From an uncultured Xanthobacteraceae bacterium (lineage in GTDB: Bacteria; Pseudomonadota; Alphaproteobacteria; Rhizobiales; Xanthobacteraceae), in NCBI GenBank assembly GCA_955652925.1, contig CATPCO010000641.1:1-11480 (forward strand): a stretch of 11,480 bases of DNA, given 5' to 3'. This document shows positions 1 to 6,225 of the stretch, one piece after another. A program made the translations under genes and the position numbers. Under the pieces are notes generated by a model. The model did no database searches. It saw nothing but the letters and a program-made list of their open reading frames with translations, and was not told where the DNA came from. The stretch's first letter is position 1; each line of letters begins with the position of its first letter.

Positions 1-78
1 GTCGAACCCGTCTTGTGATGGCCCCTTGTCTCGCGGCGAGCCAGCCAGTGGCCGCCCCTCAACCCAAAGGAGACAATC

Positions 79-264
79 ATGCGCCGGATTTCATTGACAG
101 CGATGATCCTCGCTGTGCTCGCTCTTTGCTCCGTGGAAGCGCATGCCGCGACGTGGTGCGCGACTTACGGTGGCCAGGGCGGAAGGAACTGCGGTTTCCA
201 TTCCTTCGAGCAATGCCAAGCTGCAATTTCCGGCAATGGCGGATTTTGCACGCAGGGGTATTAG
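79..264 (+). CDS. DUF3551 family small secreted protein
   Basis: A 61-residue protein of unknown function. Residues 1-23 form a classic Sec signal peptide (basic MRR, hydrophobic core, AHA cleavage site), leaving a mature peptide of about 38 residues. The mature part has four cysteines (C27, C38, C46, C57) and the Gly-rich pattern WCATYGGQGG-RNCGF-EQC-GGFC, which I recognise as DUF3551, a family abundant and multi-copy in Bradyrhizobium and relatives. The cysteines could make two disulfides in the periplasm; that is inference. The ATG is supported by a good Shine-Dalgarno, AAAGGAGA at 66-73. The gene stands alone on the plus strand and converges on the minus-strand operon ending at 468. No clear promoter is visible in the 66 bases upstream of its Shine-Dalgarno. 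Confidence 0.88.
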   Translation: MRRISLTAMILAVLALCSVEAHAATWCATYGGQGGRNCGFHSFEQCQAAISGNGGFCTQGY

Positions 265-277
265 TAGATCGTAGGTC

Positions 278-424
278 GTAGGTTGGGTCGAGTTCTTACG
301 AGACCAACAACATCGGGCGGAGCGGAAGAGTGTTGGGTCTCGCAAGCGCTCGACCCAACCTACAGAAGACCCAACATCGGCTAACCGCGAAAGAGCGTTG
401 GGTCTCGCAAGCGCTCGACCCAAC
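278..424. repeat. intergenic palindromic repeat cluster (GTTGGGTC...GACCCAAC type)
   Basis: This lies between two convergent genes. Two exact 28-bp copies (332-359 and 397-424) have arms GTTGGGTC and GACCCAAC around a 12-base centre, and they repeat with a 65-bp period. A further arm at 278-292 (GTAGGTTGGGTCGAG) is the perfect 15-bp reverse complement of 349-363. AGACCCAAC at 367-375 is the reverse complement of 397-405. The block can therefore fold into several alternative hairpins on either strand. Similar dispersed GTTGGGTC palindromes are common between genes in Bradyrhizobium-like genomes (from memory). No poly-T tract follows any stem, so a standard intrinsic terminator is not evident, although the hairpins could protect the 3' ends of both convergent transcripts. 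The rest of 265-467 holds no gene. Confidence 0.85.
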
Positions 425-467
425 CGACACAAGATGACGATTGAGATTGAGTTGGGCGAGAGGCGCG

Positions 468-1445
468 TCATTGCGCCTTGATGTTGGCGAACTTGATCAC
501 GCTTGCCCATTTCGCCCTCTGCTCGGCGAGATACTTGCCGAATTCGGCGGGAGAAGTTTTGAACACCGCGCCTCCCAGCTCTGCAATCCGCGCTTTCAGA
601 TCGGGCTTATCCAGCAGCGCGTTCACTTCGGCGTTGAGCTTATCGACAATGTCGTCCGGGGTGTTCCTGGGCGCGCCCAGCCCCTGGAAGGCGCTCGCCT
701 CGTAGCCAGGAACGAAATCGCCGACCGTCGGCAGGTCCGCGAGCTGGGGCAAACGAGCAGCGGTGGTGACCGCCAAGGCGCGCAGCGTGCCGGCCCGGAT
801 ATATTCAATTGCACCGGGCAAGAGGCTGAACAACACTTGCACTTGGCCCCCGATGAGGTCGGCGAGCGCGGGTCCTTCGCCGCGGTAAGGCACATGCGTG
901 ATATCGGCACCGGTCATCATCTTGAAGAGCTCGCCGTAGACATGTTGCGAGCTGCCAACGCCGCCCGAGCTTATGTAAGTCTTGCCCGGATTGGCTTTGG
1001 TATAGGCGATCAATTCGGGGATGCTGCTCGCGGGAAATTGCGGATTCACCACCACCACCCCCGGGGTCGTTGAAATGCTTGCGAGGGGGACGATGTCGCG
1101 AATGAAATTGAAACTGAGATTTTCGTAGAGCGTCACATTGATGACATTGGGGGGAATAATCAGCAGGAGGGTGTAGCCGTCGGGTGGCGCGCGCACGACC
1201 ACTTCAGTACCGACATTGGTGCCCCCGCCTCCGCGGTTCTCGATCACGAACGACTGGCCCAGCCGCTGCGACAATTCCTGGCCAATGAGGCGCGCGAGGA
1301 TGTCACCCGTTCCGCCGGGAGCGAATGGAGCCACAATGCGCACCGGCCGCGCGGGATAGCCCTGCGCCCTCGCGATGAATGGCAGAACCGTCAGTGCGGC
1401 AGCGGACGCGGCCGAATGCAGAAATTGGCGGCGAGCGAAACACAT
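468..1445 (-). CDS. Bug/TctC family tripartite tricarboxylate transporter substrate-binding protein (first of two)
   Basis: A 325-residue periplasmic binding protein, close to the usual 320-330 for the family. Residues 1-28 are an export signal with a Tat-like ARRQFL stretch and an ARA cleavage site. Family landmarks are RPVRIVAPFAPGGTGDILAR (33-52), the NRGGGGTNVG loop (70-79), APPDGYTLL (86-94), HVPYRGEGPALADLIGG (184-200) and LRALAVTTAARLPQLADLPT (221-240). Bug proteins bind small carboxylates, and some other organics, through main-chain and water contacts; the ligand here cannot be read from sequence. The frame stays open upstream to about 1778, but that stretch is Arg/Ser-rich antisense-like sequence overlapping the next gene, so the ATG at 1443-1445 just before the signal peptide is chosen. 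It lies 16 bp after the stop of the paralogous gene and is the last gene of the operon. No TctA or TctB membrane gene is present. Confidence 0.93.
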   Translation of the reverse strand: MCFARRQFLHSAASAAALTVLPFIARAQGYPARPVRIVAPFAPGGTGDILARLIGQELSQRLGQSFVIENRGGGGTNVGTEVVVRAPPDGYTLLLIIPPNVINVTLYENLSFNFIRDIVPLASISTTPGVVVVNPQFPASSIPELIAYTKANPGKTYISSGGVGSSQHVYGELFKMMTGADITHVPYRGEGPALADLIGGQVQVLFSLLPGAIEYIRAGTLRALAVTTAARLPQLADLPTVGDFVPGYEASAFQGLGAPRNTPDDIVDKLNAEVNALLDKPDLKARIAELGGAVFKTSPAEFGKYLAEQRAKWASVIKFANIKAQ

Positions 1446-1461
1446 CCCAAACTGCGTCGCG

Positions 1462-2442
1462 CTACTCGACCGACAGTCCGGCCGCCCTGATCGGCGCACC
1501 GTTTTTCTCGATCTCGGGAGCGATGATGCTTGCGAGATACTCGGTCGAGCGCTTTTCCGGCGCCACCACATAGGTCCCGTTGGCGGCAAGCTGCTCCTGC
1601 ACGGACGGCGTCTCCATCGCGGCGAGGCTGATAGCAAGGAGCTTTCTGATAATCGGGGCGGGCGTCGCCTTCGGCGCAAAGAAGCCGAACCAGGTGGAGG
1701 CCTCGAATTCCGTGCCCTGCTCATACGCGGTCGGCACCTCCGGCAGGGATGGCAATCGTTCCCGCCGGAACGCTGCAATCCCCTTGACCAGATTCTGCTG
1801 CAACGGCCCCGCCGCCGACCCGCTGATGGTGCAGAAATAGTCGAACTGCCGGCCGATCAGATCCTGCATCGCGGGACCGCTGCCCCGGTACGGAATGGCC
1901 GGGATGTCGACTCCGATCATGTTGTTGAAAATCGCGCAGTCGATAAAGCCGGTGGCGCCGACACCGGCCGATCCGAGTTTGATGGTGCTCACGTTGCGCT
2001 TGACGTACCCGATAAAAGCATTGAGCCCATCAACGGGTAAATCCCGGCGCGCGACCAAAATTGTCGGCTGGTCCGCAACCAGCACTACGGGGGCAAGATC
2101 GTTCTGAAAATTGTAGATCGGATGCTTGTAGAGCGTCATGTTGATGGCATCCGAGCGGCTGCCGAAGACAAACGTGTAGCCATCGGGCGCCGCCTTCGCG
2201 ACATGGGCGGAACCGAGCATTCCGCCGGCGCCGGCGATGTTTTCAACGATGACCTGCTGCCCGACGATCTCGGTCATGCGCTTGGCCATGATACGCCCCA
2301 TCACATCGGTGCCGCCCCCGGCGGCCCAGGGAATGACCAGGGTCAGCGGTCGCGCCGGCCAGTCCTGGGCAGACGCAGACGCCATGGCGTGTGCAGCTGC
2401 AACGAGCGCGAGAGCAAGGAGAAACATGGATTTGCAAGGCAT
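1462..2442 (-). CDS. Bug/TctC family tripartite tricarboxylate transporter substrate-binding protein (second)
   Basis: A 326-residue exported binding protein of the Bug/TctC family. Residues 1-25 are a Sec-type signal peptide ending in ASASA, without the twin arginines of its neighbour. Landmarks are RPLTLVIPWAAGGGTDVMGR (31-50), ENIAGAGGMLGS (67-78), APDGYTFVFG (85-94), IPYRGSGPAMQDLIGRQFDYF (183-203) and RLPSLPEVPT (229-238). It shares the family fold with the gene at 468-1445 but is clearly diverged in sequence, so this is an old duplication or two separate acquisitions, presumably with different ligands. It starts 44 bp after the stop of the oxygenase gene and ends 16 bp before the next binder, which supports one transcript. 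The ATG is preceded by a GGTGAGTGAG purine-rich stretch. As with its neighbour, no cognate membrane components are present. Confidence 0.93.
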   Translation of the reverse strand: MPCKSMFLLALALVAAAHAMASASAQDWPARPLTLVIPWAAGGGTDVMGRIMAKRMTEIVGQQVIVENIAGAGGMLGSAHVAKAAPDGYTFVFGSRSDAINMTLYKHPIYNFQNDLAPVVLVADQPTILVARRDLPVDGLNAFIGYVKRNVSTIKLGSAGVGATGFIDCAIFNNMIGVDIPAIPYRGSGPAMQDLIGRQFDYFCTISGSAAGPLQQNLVKGIAAFRRERLPSLPEVPTAYEQGTEFEASTWFGFFAPKATPAPIIRKLLAISLAAMETPSVQEQLAANGTYVVAPEKRSTEYLASIIAPEIEKNGAPIRAAGLSVE

Positions 2443-2486
2443 GGCTCACTCACCAACGAGCAGCAGCGCCGAAGCGAAGTAACCCG

Positions 2487-3533
2487 TCAGGTCGCGGCTC
2501 GTTCGAGCGCCTTCGCTCGTGCCATGCGCTGCTGCGATTTCTTCATGCTGTAATACTCGCTCACGGTGATGGGCGCATGCTTCGGCACGGCGCCGGGATC
2601 GAGACAGGTCGGCAGACAGGACACCACCGCGTCGTAGTTCGGATGATGAAAGAAGACGATCGACAGGCGCCGCGATCCGCCGCTTGCCTGTTCGGGAGGA
2701 TTGGCGACGCGATGAAGCGTCGAAAGCCACTGATCGTTGGTCCAGCGCGCCATCAGGTCGCCCTGGTTGATCACGAACGAGCCCTGAACAGCCGGAACAT
2801 CGTGCCAGTTTCCGTCACGGTCGGCGACCTGCAGGCCGCCAACAGTATCGCCGGGCTTGAGAATGGTGACGGTGCCGTAGTCGGTATGCGCGGCGGCCCG
2901 CAGTTGACCGGGCAGCGGCGCGGTTTTTTGCTGCGGATAGAGACGCACGTTCAGCCGGCTGATGTGCCGGTCGATCTTGTCGTCGAAAAAGTCTTCCGGC
3001 AGACCAAGCGCGAGCGCCGACAGCCGCATCAGATCCGCCGCCAATACCGCCATTCTCAGATAATATCGGGTGTACAGTTCTTTCAGGGCAGCCGGCTCTT
3101 GCGGCCACCGATTGGGCGGAATCAAGCCGCGCGCGGCATCGCTGCGGAAATAGGCGTCGTCGGTGACGTCGACTTTGGCGATCTGGAATGATTCGTTGAG
3201 ATCGGGTGGCGCGACCTCTCCGCGGGTGTAGGCCAGTGCGACATCGCCGATGGCGGCGTAACCCACAGCGCCCGGGATATTGCCGGTGTGCACCTTCATC
3301 TTCTCCGCAACGGGAAGATCGAAGAAGGCGCGCGAGACGCGCTCGACCCCCTCGATGAGGTGCGGTTCGACCCCATGGCCGACGATGATATAGAAGCCGA
3401 CCTCGCGGCAGGCGCGGTCGAGCTGCGCCGCAACGCGACGTTTGCCTTGCGCCGTTCCCGCAAAGTAGGGGGCAAGGTCAATCACCGGCACGAAGCTCTT
3501 CGACGGGGCGCTCATGGGAGCAATCTGGGCCAC
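2487..3533 (-). CDS. 2-oxoglutarate/Fe(II)-dependent dioxygenase, isopenicillin N synthase-like family
   Basis: A cytosolic non-haem iron oxygenase. From the GTG start chosen here it has 348 residues. An N-terminal DIOX_N-type region (VPVIDLAPYF near residue 15; GFYIIVGHGV near 46) precedes the jelly-roll core. The iron triad is visible as HTD (H216, D218) and H274 in LHRVANPP, and the 2-oxoglutarate anchor as RLS (R289, S291). In this family such enzymes usually hydroxylate or desaturate small molecules, using 2-oxoglutarate and O2; the substrate is unknown. ATG codons lie 30 bases upstream and 18 downstream of the GTG, but only the GTG has a good Shine-Dalgarno at proper spacing (plus-strand positions 3538-3549). 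It follows the SDR stop by 22 bp and precedes two binding proteins, suggesting it acts on an imported compound. The name isopenicillin N synthase refers to the fold family only; no beta-lactam role is implied. Confidence 0.9.
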   Translation of the reverse strand: MAQIAPMSAPSKSFVPVIDLAPYFAGTAQGKRRVAAQLDRACREVGFYIIVGHGVEPHLIEGVERVSRAFFDLPVAEKMKVHTGNIPGAVGYAAIGDVALAYTRGEVAPPDLNESFQIAKVDVTDDAYFRSDAARGLIPPNRWPQEPAALKELYTRYYLRMAVLAADLMRLSALALGLPEDFFDDKIDRHISRLNVRLYPQQKTAPLPGQLRAAAHTDYGTVTILKPGDTVGGLQVADRDGNWHDVPAVQGSFVINQGDLMARWTNDQWLSTLHRVANPPEQASGGSRRLSIVFFHHPNYDAVVSCLPTCLDPGAVPKHAPITVSEYYSMKKSQQRMARAKALERAAT

Positions 3534-3537
3534 TGAA

Positions 3538-3549
3538 CCTCTCTCCTCC
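3538..3549 (-). promoter_or_regulatory. ribosome binding site deciding the GTG start of the oxygenase
   Basis: On the minus strand this reads GGAGGAGAGAGG. The AGGAGA core ends 8 bases before the GTG at 3531-3533. It lies inside the reading frame of the longer version starting with ATG at 3561-3563, and it is about 26 bases from the ATG at 3513-3515, too far to serve it. The sequence just before 3513-3515 (TTGCTCCC) has no Shine-Dalgarno. Confidence 0.7.
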
Positions 3550-3555
3550 AGCCTA

Positions 3556-4362
3556 TCACTCATATCCGGGCCGCGGAACGTGACTCATGAGCGTTTGGGA
3601 CAAGCCTCCATCCACGACAATGTCTTGCCCCGTGATGTAGCCGGCGCGGCTGCTCGCGAGGAACACGATGACATTGGCAATATCAAGCGGCCGTCCGATT
3701 GCCCGCAGCGGAACGACCGCCTCGCGCCGCTCTTTGACACCGGGCGCCTGGTAAAAACTTTCGCTCAAAGGCGTTCGAACGAGGCCTGGGCTGACGGCGT
3801 TGCTGCGGATCCCGCGCGGACCCCATTCGAATGCGAGCTGGCGAGAGAGCATGGCGACGGCGGCTTTGCTCGCACTGTACGCGCCGCTCATGCCCTGCGG
3901 TTCACTGCCCGCGATCGAGGCGACGTGCACCAGCACTCCCGAGCCGCGCGCGAGCATGTCACGGCCGAAAGCCTGCGCGCACAACAGGTATCCCGTCAAG
4001 TTGATGCGCAGAAGCTCATTCCAGTCGGCGAGCGAAACGGTTTCCAGGGACCCCGGCTTGAGAACGCCCGCGTTGTTGACCAGAACATCGCACCTGCCGA
4101 AAGCCGTGAGCGCCTTCTCTGCCGCCCCCGGCACGCTCGCGCCATCGCAGACATCACACGTGAGCGCCAGGCCTGGGCGGCCCTGCTTCATGACCTCTTC
4201 AACGGTCCGCGAGCAACCAGTGGCATCGCGGTCGAGTGCGACGACTTTGGCGCCGGCGGTTGCAAGCTCAATCGCGGTCTGACGGCCTATTCCGCTTGCT
4301 GCGCCCGTTACGACGCAGACCCGATCGCTCAGCCCAAGCCAGTCCCGGTCGTTTGCGCTCAC
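3556..4362 (-). CDS. SDR family NAD(P)-dependent oxidoreductase
   Basis: A 268-residue classical short-chain dehydrogenase/reductase, of standard length. The Rossmann glycine motif TGAASGIG is at 19-26, the NNAG motif at 96-99, and the catalytic tetrad is N121, S149, Y162, K166 (YSASK). PGLVRTP near 192-198 and the C-terminal GYITGQDIVVDGG (241-253) are typical. The acidic D44 at the end of the second strand (VVALDRD) favours NAD(H) over NADP(H). It should oxidise a hydroxyl or reduce a carbonyl on a small molecule; the substrate is unknown. The start is GTG and overlaps the TGA stop of the upstream binding-protein gene by four bases (GTGA), which indicates translational coupling. The downstream oxygenase begins 22 bp after its stop. 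Pairing with an oxygenase suggests hydroxylation followed by oxidation, which is an inference. Confidence 0.94.
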   Translation of the reverse strand: MSANDRDWLGLSDRVCVVTGAASGIGRQTAIELATAGAKVVALDRDATGCSRTVEEVMKQGRPGLALTCDVCDGASVPGAAEKALTAFGRCDVLVNNAGVLKPGSLETVSLADWNELLRINLTGYLLCAQAFGRDMLARGSGVLVHVASIAGSEPQGMSGAYSASKAAVAMLSRQLAFEWGPRGIRSNAVSPGLVRTPLSESFYQAPGVKERREAVVPLRAIGRPLDIANVIVFLASSRAGYITGQDIVVDGGLSQTLMSHVPRPGYE

Positions 4363-5351
4363 TCTTCGATCACCTCATTGGCGATCGCGAGGAGCTGTTG
4401 TGGAATTTTCAGCCCGAGCATCTTGGCCGTCTTCAGATTGATGACGAACTCCGCCTTCGTCGATTGTTGCACAGGTGTATTGGCAGGAGTTTCTCCCTTG
4501 AGAATCCGCGCTGCGCATTCTCCCACCCTGCGATAGACCTCGCCGAGATGGGTTCCATAGCTCATCAACCCGCCGGCGCGAGCAAACGGGCCATAGGCGC
4601 CCATGGTGGGCACCGCGTGGCGAGCCGACGTGCGGCCGAGATCGGCGCTTTCGTTCGAGAACATGGTATCCGATACAACCACCATCGCGCCGATTTGCTG
4701 CTGCTCGGCCGTTGCAAACGCTCCCTCAAAGTCCTTTTCGCCGCGGGCTTGAAGCACCTGCAGCCGCCGGCCCAGCATCTGCGCGGCGTTGTCCATCTCG
4801 CGCATTTTCGCAGACGCGGTCACGCTGTTGGGATTGACCAGATAGGCAATGGTGTTGGCCTGGGGCACGACCTGGACCAGCCGCTCCAGACGGATCGATT
4901 CGAGCTCCTGATTAAGGATCGTCACTCCCGTCATGTTGGCACCCGGGCGGTTGAGACTGGTCACAAGGCCGACAGCCACCGGGTCGGCGCTGCTTGCAAA
5001 CACGATGGGGATGGCCGTGGTTGCTCCCTTTGCCGCCCGTGCGGCGGCGTTTCCGAACGCGGCAATAACCGTAACGCGACCGCCAGAGAGCTCGCGCGCG
5101 AGCTGCGGCAGGCGGGCGAATTGTCCTTCGGCATAGCGAAATTCCAACGCGACGTTGCGTCCCTCCTCGTAGCCGCCAGTCGCAAGACCTTGCCGGAATG
5201 CTATCAGCGCGTGAGCGGCACCGCCCGCAGAGCCGGCGTGCAGAAATCCGATGATTGGCATCGCCTTCTGCGCGCGCACCGCAAGCGGCCACGCGCCCGC
5301 GCCGGCGAGCAAGCCGATCAAGTGGCGTCGGGTCAAGTCGTGCAATCGCAT
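4359..5351 (-). CDS. ABC transporter substrate-binding protein (PF04392 / ABC_sub_bind family)
   Basis: A 330-residue exported protein. Residues 1-28 carry a Tat-like signal (TRRHLIG at 7-13, hydrophobic core, VRAQ cleavage region). The mature part matches the ABC_sub_bind pattern: IGFLHAGS (34-41), LEFRYAEGQFARLPQLAREL (69-88), IPIVFASSADPVAVGLV (114-130), NRPGANMTGVT (134-144) and the C-terminal stretch from MSYG (263) to KMLGLKIP (310-317). Relatives include TrpX-type tryptophan/tyrosine binders, but many copies in Bradyrhizobium-like genomes have no known ligand and no linked permease; that is the case here. It is the first gene of the minus-strand operon and overlaps the SDR gene by four bases. 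A GGTGGG stretch lies about 7 bases before the ATG. The start is only 39 bp from an upstream terminator. Confidence 0.92.
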   Translation of the reverse strand: MRLHDLTRRHLIGLLAGAGAWPLAVRAQKAMPIIGFLHAGSAGGAAHALIAFRQGLATGGYEEGRNVALEFRYAEGQFARLPQLARELSGGRVTVIAAFGNAAARAAKGATTAIPIVFASSADPVAVGLVTSLNRPGANMTGVTILNQELESIRLERLVQVVPQANTIAYLVNPNSVTASAKMREMDNAAQMLGRRLQVLQARGEKDFEGAFATAEQQQIGAMVVVSDTMFSNESADLGRTSARHAVPTMGAYGPFARAGGLMSYGTHLGEVYRRVGECAARILKGETPANTPVQQSTKAEFVINLKTAKMLGLKIPQQLLAIANEVIEE

Positions 5352-5390
5352 TCCATGCCCACCGGAAACGACGGCGCAGGAGGCCGTGTT

Positions 5391-5427
5391 AAAAAAACTC
5401 CGGCGATCGCAAGAGCGATCGCCGGAG
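5391..5427 (-). terminator. strong rho-independent terminator of the Tyr/Ala-rich protein gene
   Basis: A perfect 13-bp GC-rich stem (5398-5410 pairing with 5415-5427) with a 4-base loop is followed, reading the minus strand, by seven T (plus-strand A run 5391-5397). It begins 33 bases after the stop of the minus-strand gene 5461-6027. It should insulate the five-gene operon below, leaving only 39 bases (5352-5390) between the T-run and that operon's first start codon. Confidence 0.93.
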
Positions 5428-5460
5428 GAAATTGGTGCTGCTAGTCTGAACGGACCAGCT

Positions 5461-6027
5461 TTATTGGTCGCTCAGAAACACTCCCGTCACGGGATCGACC
5501 GCGAGCGGGTCGACGTATCTTACGACCGGCACGGGTGCGATGACTCGTGTCGGAATTGGCGCGTACGCGTAGGCCTCGGTCACAGCGACGGCGGGGCGCA
5601 TCACAAAGCGTGCGGCGGGCGCAGGCGCCAGTGCATAAGCCTGGGTGACGGCCGGCGCATAAGCGTAGGCCGCGACCGCCGGCCGCGTTACGACCGCCGC
5701 GGGAATGGCGGTTTCCGTCACAATGCGCTCCCTCACAATGCGGTCTCTCACGATAGTGCGACTGACGAGGGTGCGCCGGACGGGGGCAACGGCGGGTACG
5801 GCCACCACCGGCTCATAGGCATAGGCACGGTAAGCCCGAGCCCTTACCACCGGCTCATAGGCATAGGCGCGGTAATAAGCGCGCGGTACATAGCGCTCCT
5901 GAACAACGACGCGGGACCGGTACGCGGTGGCTGTGTCCGGCTCGTAGACCCATGTCTGTGCGCAAGCCGGGCCGGCGATTGCGGCCAAAGCAAGCGCAAG
6001 ACATGCGGGACGCATATCCAGAATCAT
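5461..6027 (-). CDS. Tyr/Ala-rich secreted hypothetical protein with internal repeats
   Basis: A 188-residue protein of unknown function. Residues 1-24 are a Sec signal peptide (MILDMRPACLALALAA..., ACAQ cleavage). The mature protein is of low complexity, rich in Ala, Val, Tyr, Arg and Pro. RAYAYEPVV occurs twice 14 residues apart, followed by looser YAYAP/YALAP motifs spread along the chain, and a basic segment with RTIVRDRIVRERIV in the middle. There is no cysteine after the signal and no membrane helix. The C-terminus reads VDPLAVDPVTGVFLSDQ. It is probably periplasmic or surface-associated, with a structural or envelope role as one possibility; this is a guess. The start at 6025-6027 has an excellent AAGGAG eight bases upstream; a longer frame to 6177 lacks this and would bury the signal peptide. 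It has its own promoter and terminator, so it is monocistronic. Confidence 0.8.
   Translation of the reverse strand: MILDMRPACLALALAAIAGPACAQTWVYEPDTATAYRSRVVVQERYVPRAYYRAYAYEPVVRARAYRAYAYEPVVAVPAVAPVRRTLVSRTIVRDRIVRERIVTETAIPAAVVTRPAVAAYAYAPAVTQAYALAPAPAARFVMRPAVAVTEAYAYAPIPTRVIAPVPVVRYVDPLAVDPVTGVFLSDQ
5804..5877 (-). repeat. tandem coding repeat, 42-bp period, in the Tyr/Ala-rich gene
   Basis: An exact 23-bp direct repeat occupies 5804-5826 and 5846-5868, extended by about 7 nearly identical bases in each copy. The period of 42 bp equals 14 codons, so it keeps frame and encodes the two RAYAYEPVV units. Identity at the DNA level suggests a fairly recent duplication or ongoing slippage and homogenisation. 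Confidence 0.85.
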
Positions 6028-6059
6028 GGCGTGTTCTCCTTGTGCCCGCGGGGATTTTT

Positions 6060-6083
6060 GCAGCTGGCCCCAATGCCAGCTGC
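6060..6083 (-). promoter_or_regulatory. 5'-UTR hairpin upstream of the Tyr/Ala-rich protein gene
   Basis: A perfect 9-bp inverted repeat (GCAGCTGGC at 6060-6068, GCCAGCTGC at 6075-6083) with a 6-base loop. It lies about 32 bases above the start codon and just upstream of the AAGGAG Shine-Dalgarno, inside the leader expected from the predicted promoter. It could stabilise the mRNA or bind a protein; no U-run follows closely enough to make it a clear terminator (only five A on the minus strand). Confidence 0.5.
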
Positions 6084-6113
6084 GGCATCGGTAGCCCCTC
6101 GGGTTCAACGACC

Positions 6114-6142
6114 AGTCTAGCCTTTTTTGGGCTGCCCGGCAA
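6114..6142 (-). promoter_or_regulatory. candidate sigma-70 promoter for the Tyr/Ala-rich protein gene
   Basis: Reading the minus strand, TTGCCG (6137-6142) and TAGACT (6114-6119) are separated by 17 bases. They match the housekeeping consensus moderately, 4 of 6 in each box. Transcription would begin near 6107, giving a leader of about 80 bases that contains the 6060-6083 hairpin. Confidence 0.45.
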
Positions 6143-6189
6143 TCAACATTCCCGCGAGTCGGGAGGGGCGCTGCCACAAAGGTAAATAC

Positions 6190-6211
6190 TTGACTTAATC
6201 AACTAATTGAT
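6190..6211. promoter_or_regulatory. candidate MarR-type operator before the MarR-GNAT gene
   Basis: An AT-rich island in otherwise GC-rich DNA contains overlapping dyads: TTGA (6190-6193) with TCAA (6199-6202), and ATCAA (6198-6202) with TTGAT (6207-6211) around a 4-base centre. TTGACT at 6190-6195 could also serve as a -35 box, although no good -10 follows at 17 bases. It sits 14 bases before the start codon of a MarR-family gene, the usual place for an autoregulatory site. Dyads of this ATCAA-N4-TTGAT kind are typical of MarR-family operators. Confidence 0.6.
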
Positions 6212-6225
6212 CGACGCTTGCGGCC

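Noticed and set aside
332..424. Two identical 28-bp repeats as a minimal CRISPR array
   Set aside because: There are only two copies, the unit is itself a palindrome, the region between them contains further complementary arms and not a unique spacer, and no cas gene is near.
1446..1778. Long N-terminal extension of the first Bug/TctC gene up to a start near 1778
   Set aside because: It overlaps the coding region of the second binder, is Arg/Ser/Pro-rich with no family similarity, and would bury a clear export signal that begins at 1445.
2391..3191. 266-codon plus-strand open frame opposite the oxygenase
   Set aside because: It overlaps the oxygenase, which has an intact iron triad and RxS motif; no ribosome site or domain supports the antisense frame.
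2487..3533. Beta-lactam biosynthesis gene (true isopenicillin N synthase)
   Set aside because: Only the fold family is shared; there is no ACV synthetase or other pathway gene, and this family is mostly made of enzymes with other substrates.
4236..5444. 402-codon plus-strand open frame opposite the ABC binding protein
   Set aside because: Its translation is Arg/His/Gly-rich with no recognisable domain, and it lies antisense to a well-supported gene; high GC makes such frames common.
6028..6177. Upstream extension of the Tyr/Ala-rich gene to 6177
   Set aside because: It would place 50 unrelated residues before a good signal peptide, read through a predicted promoter and leader hairpin, and ignore the AAGGAG before 6027.
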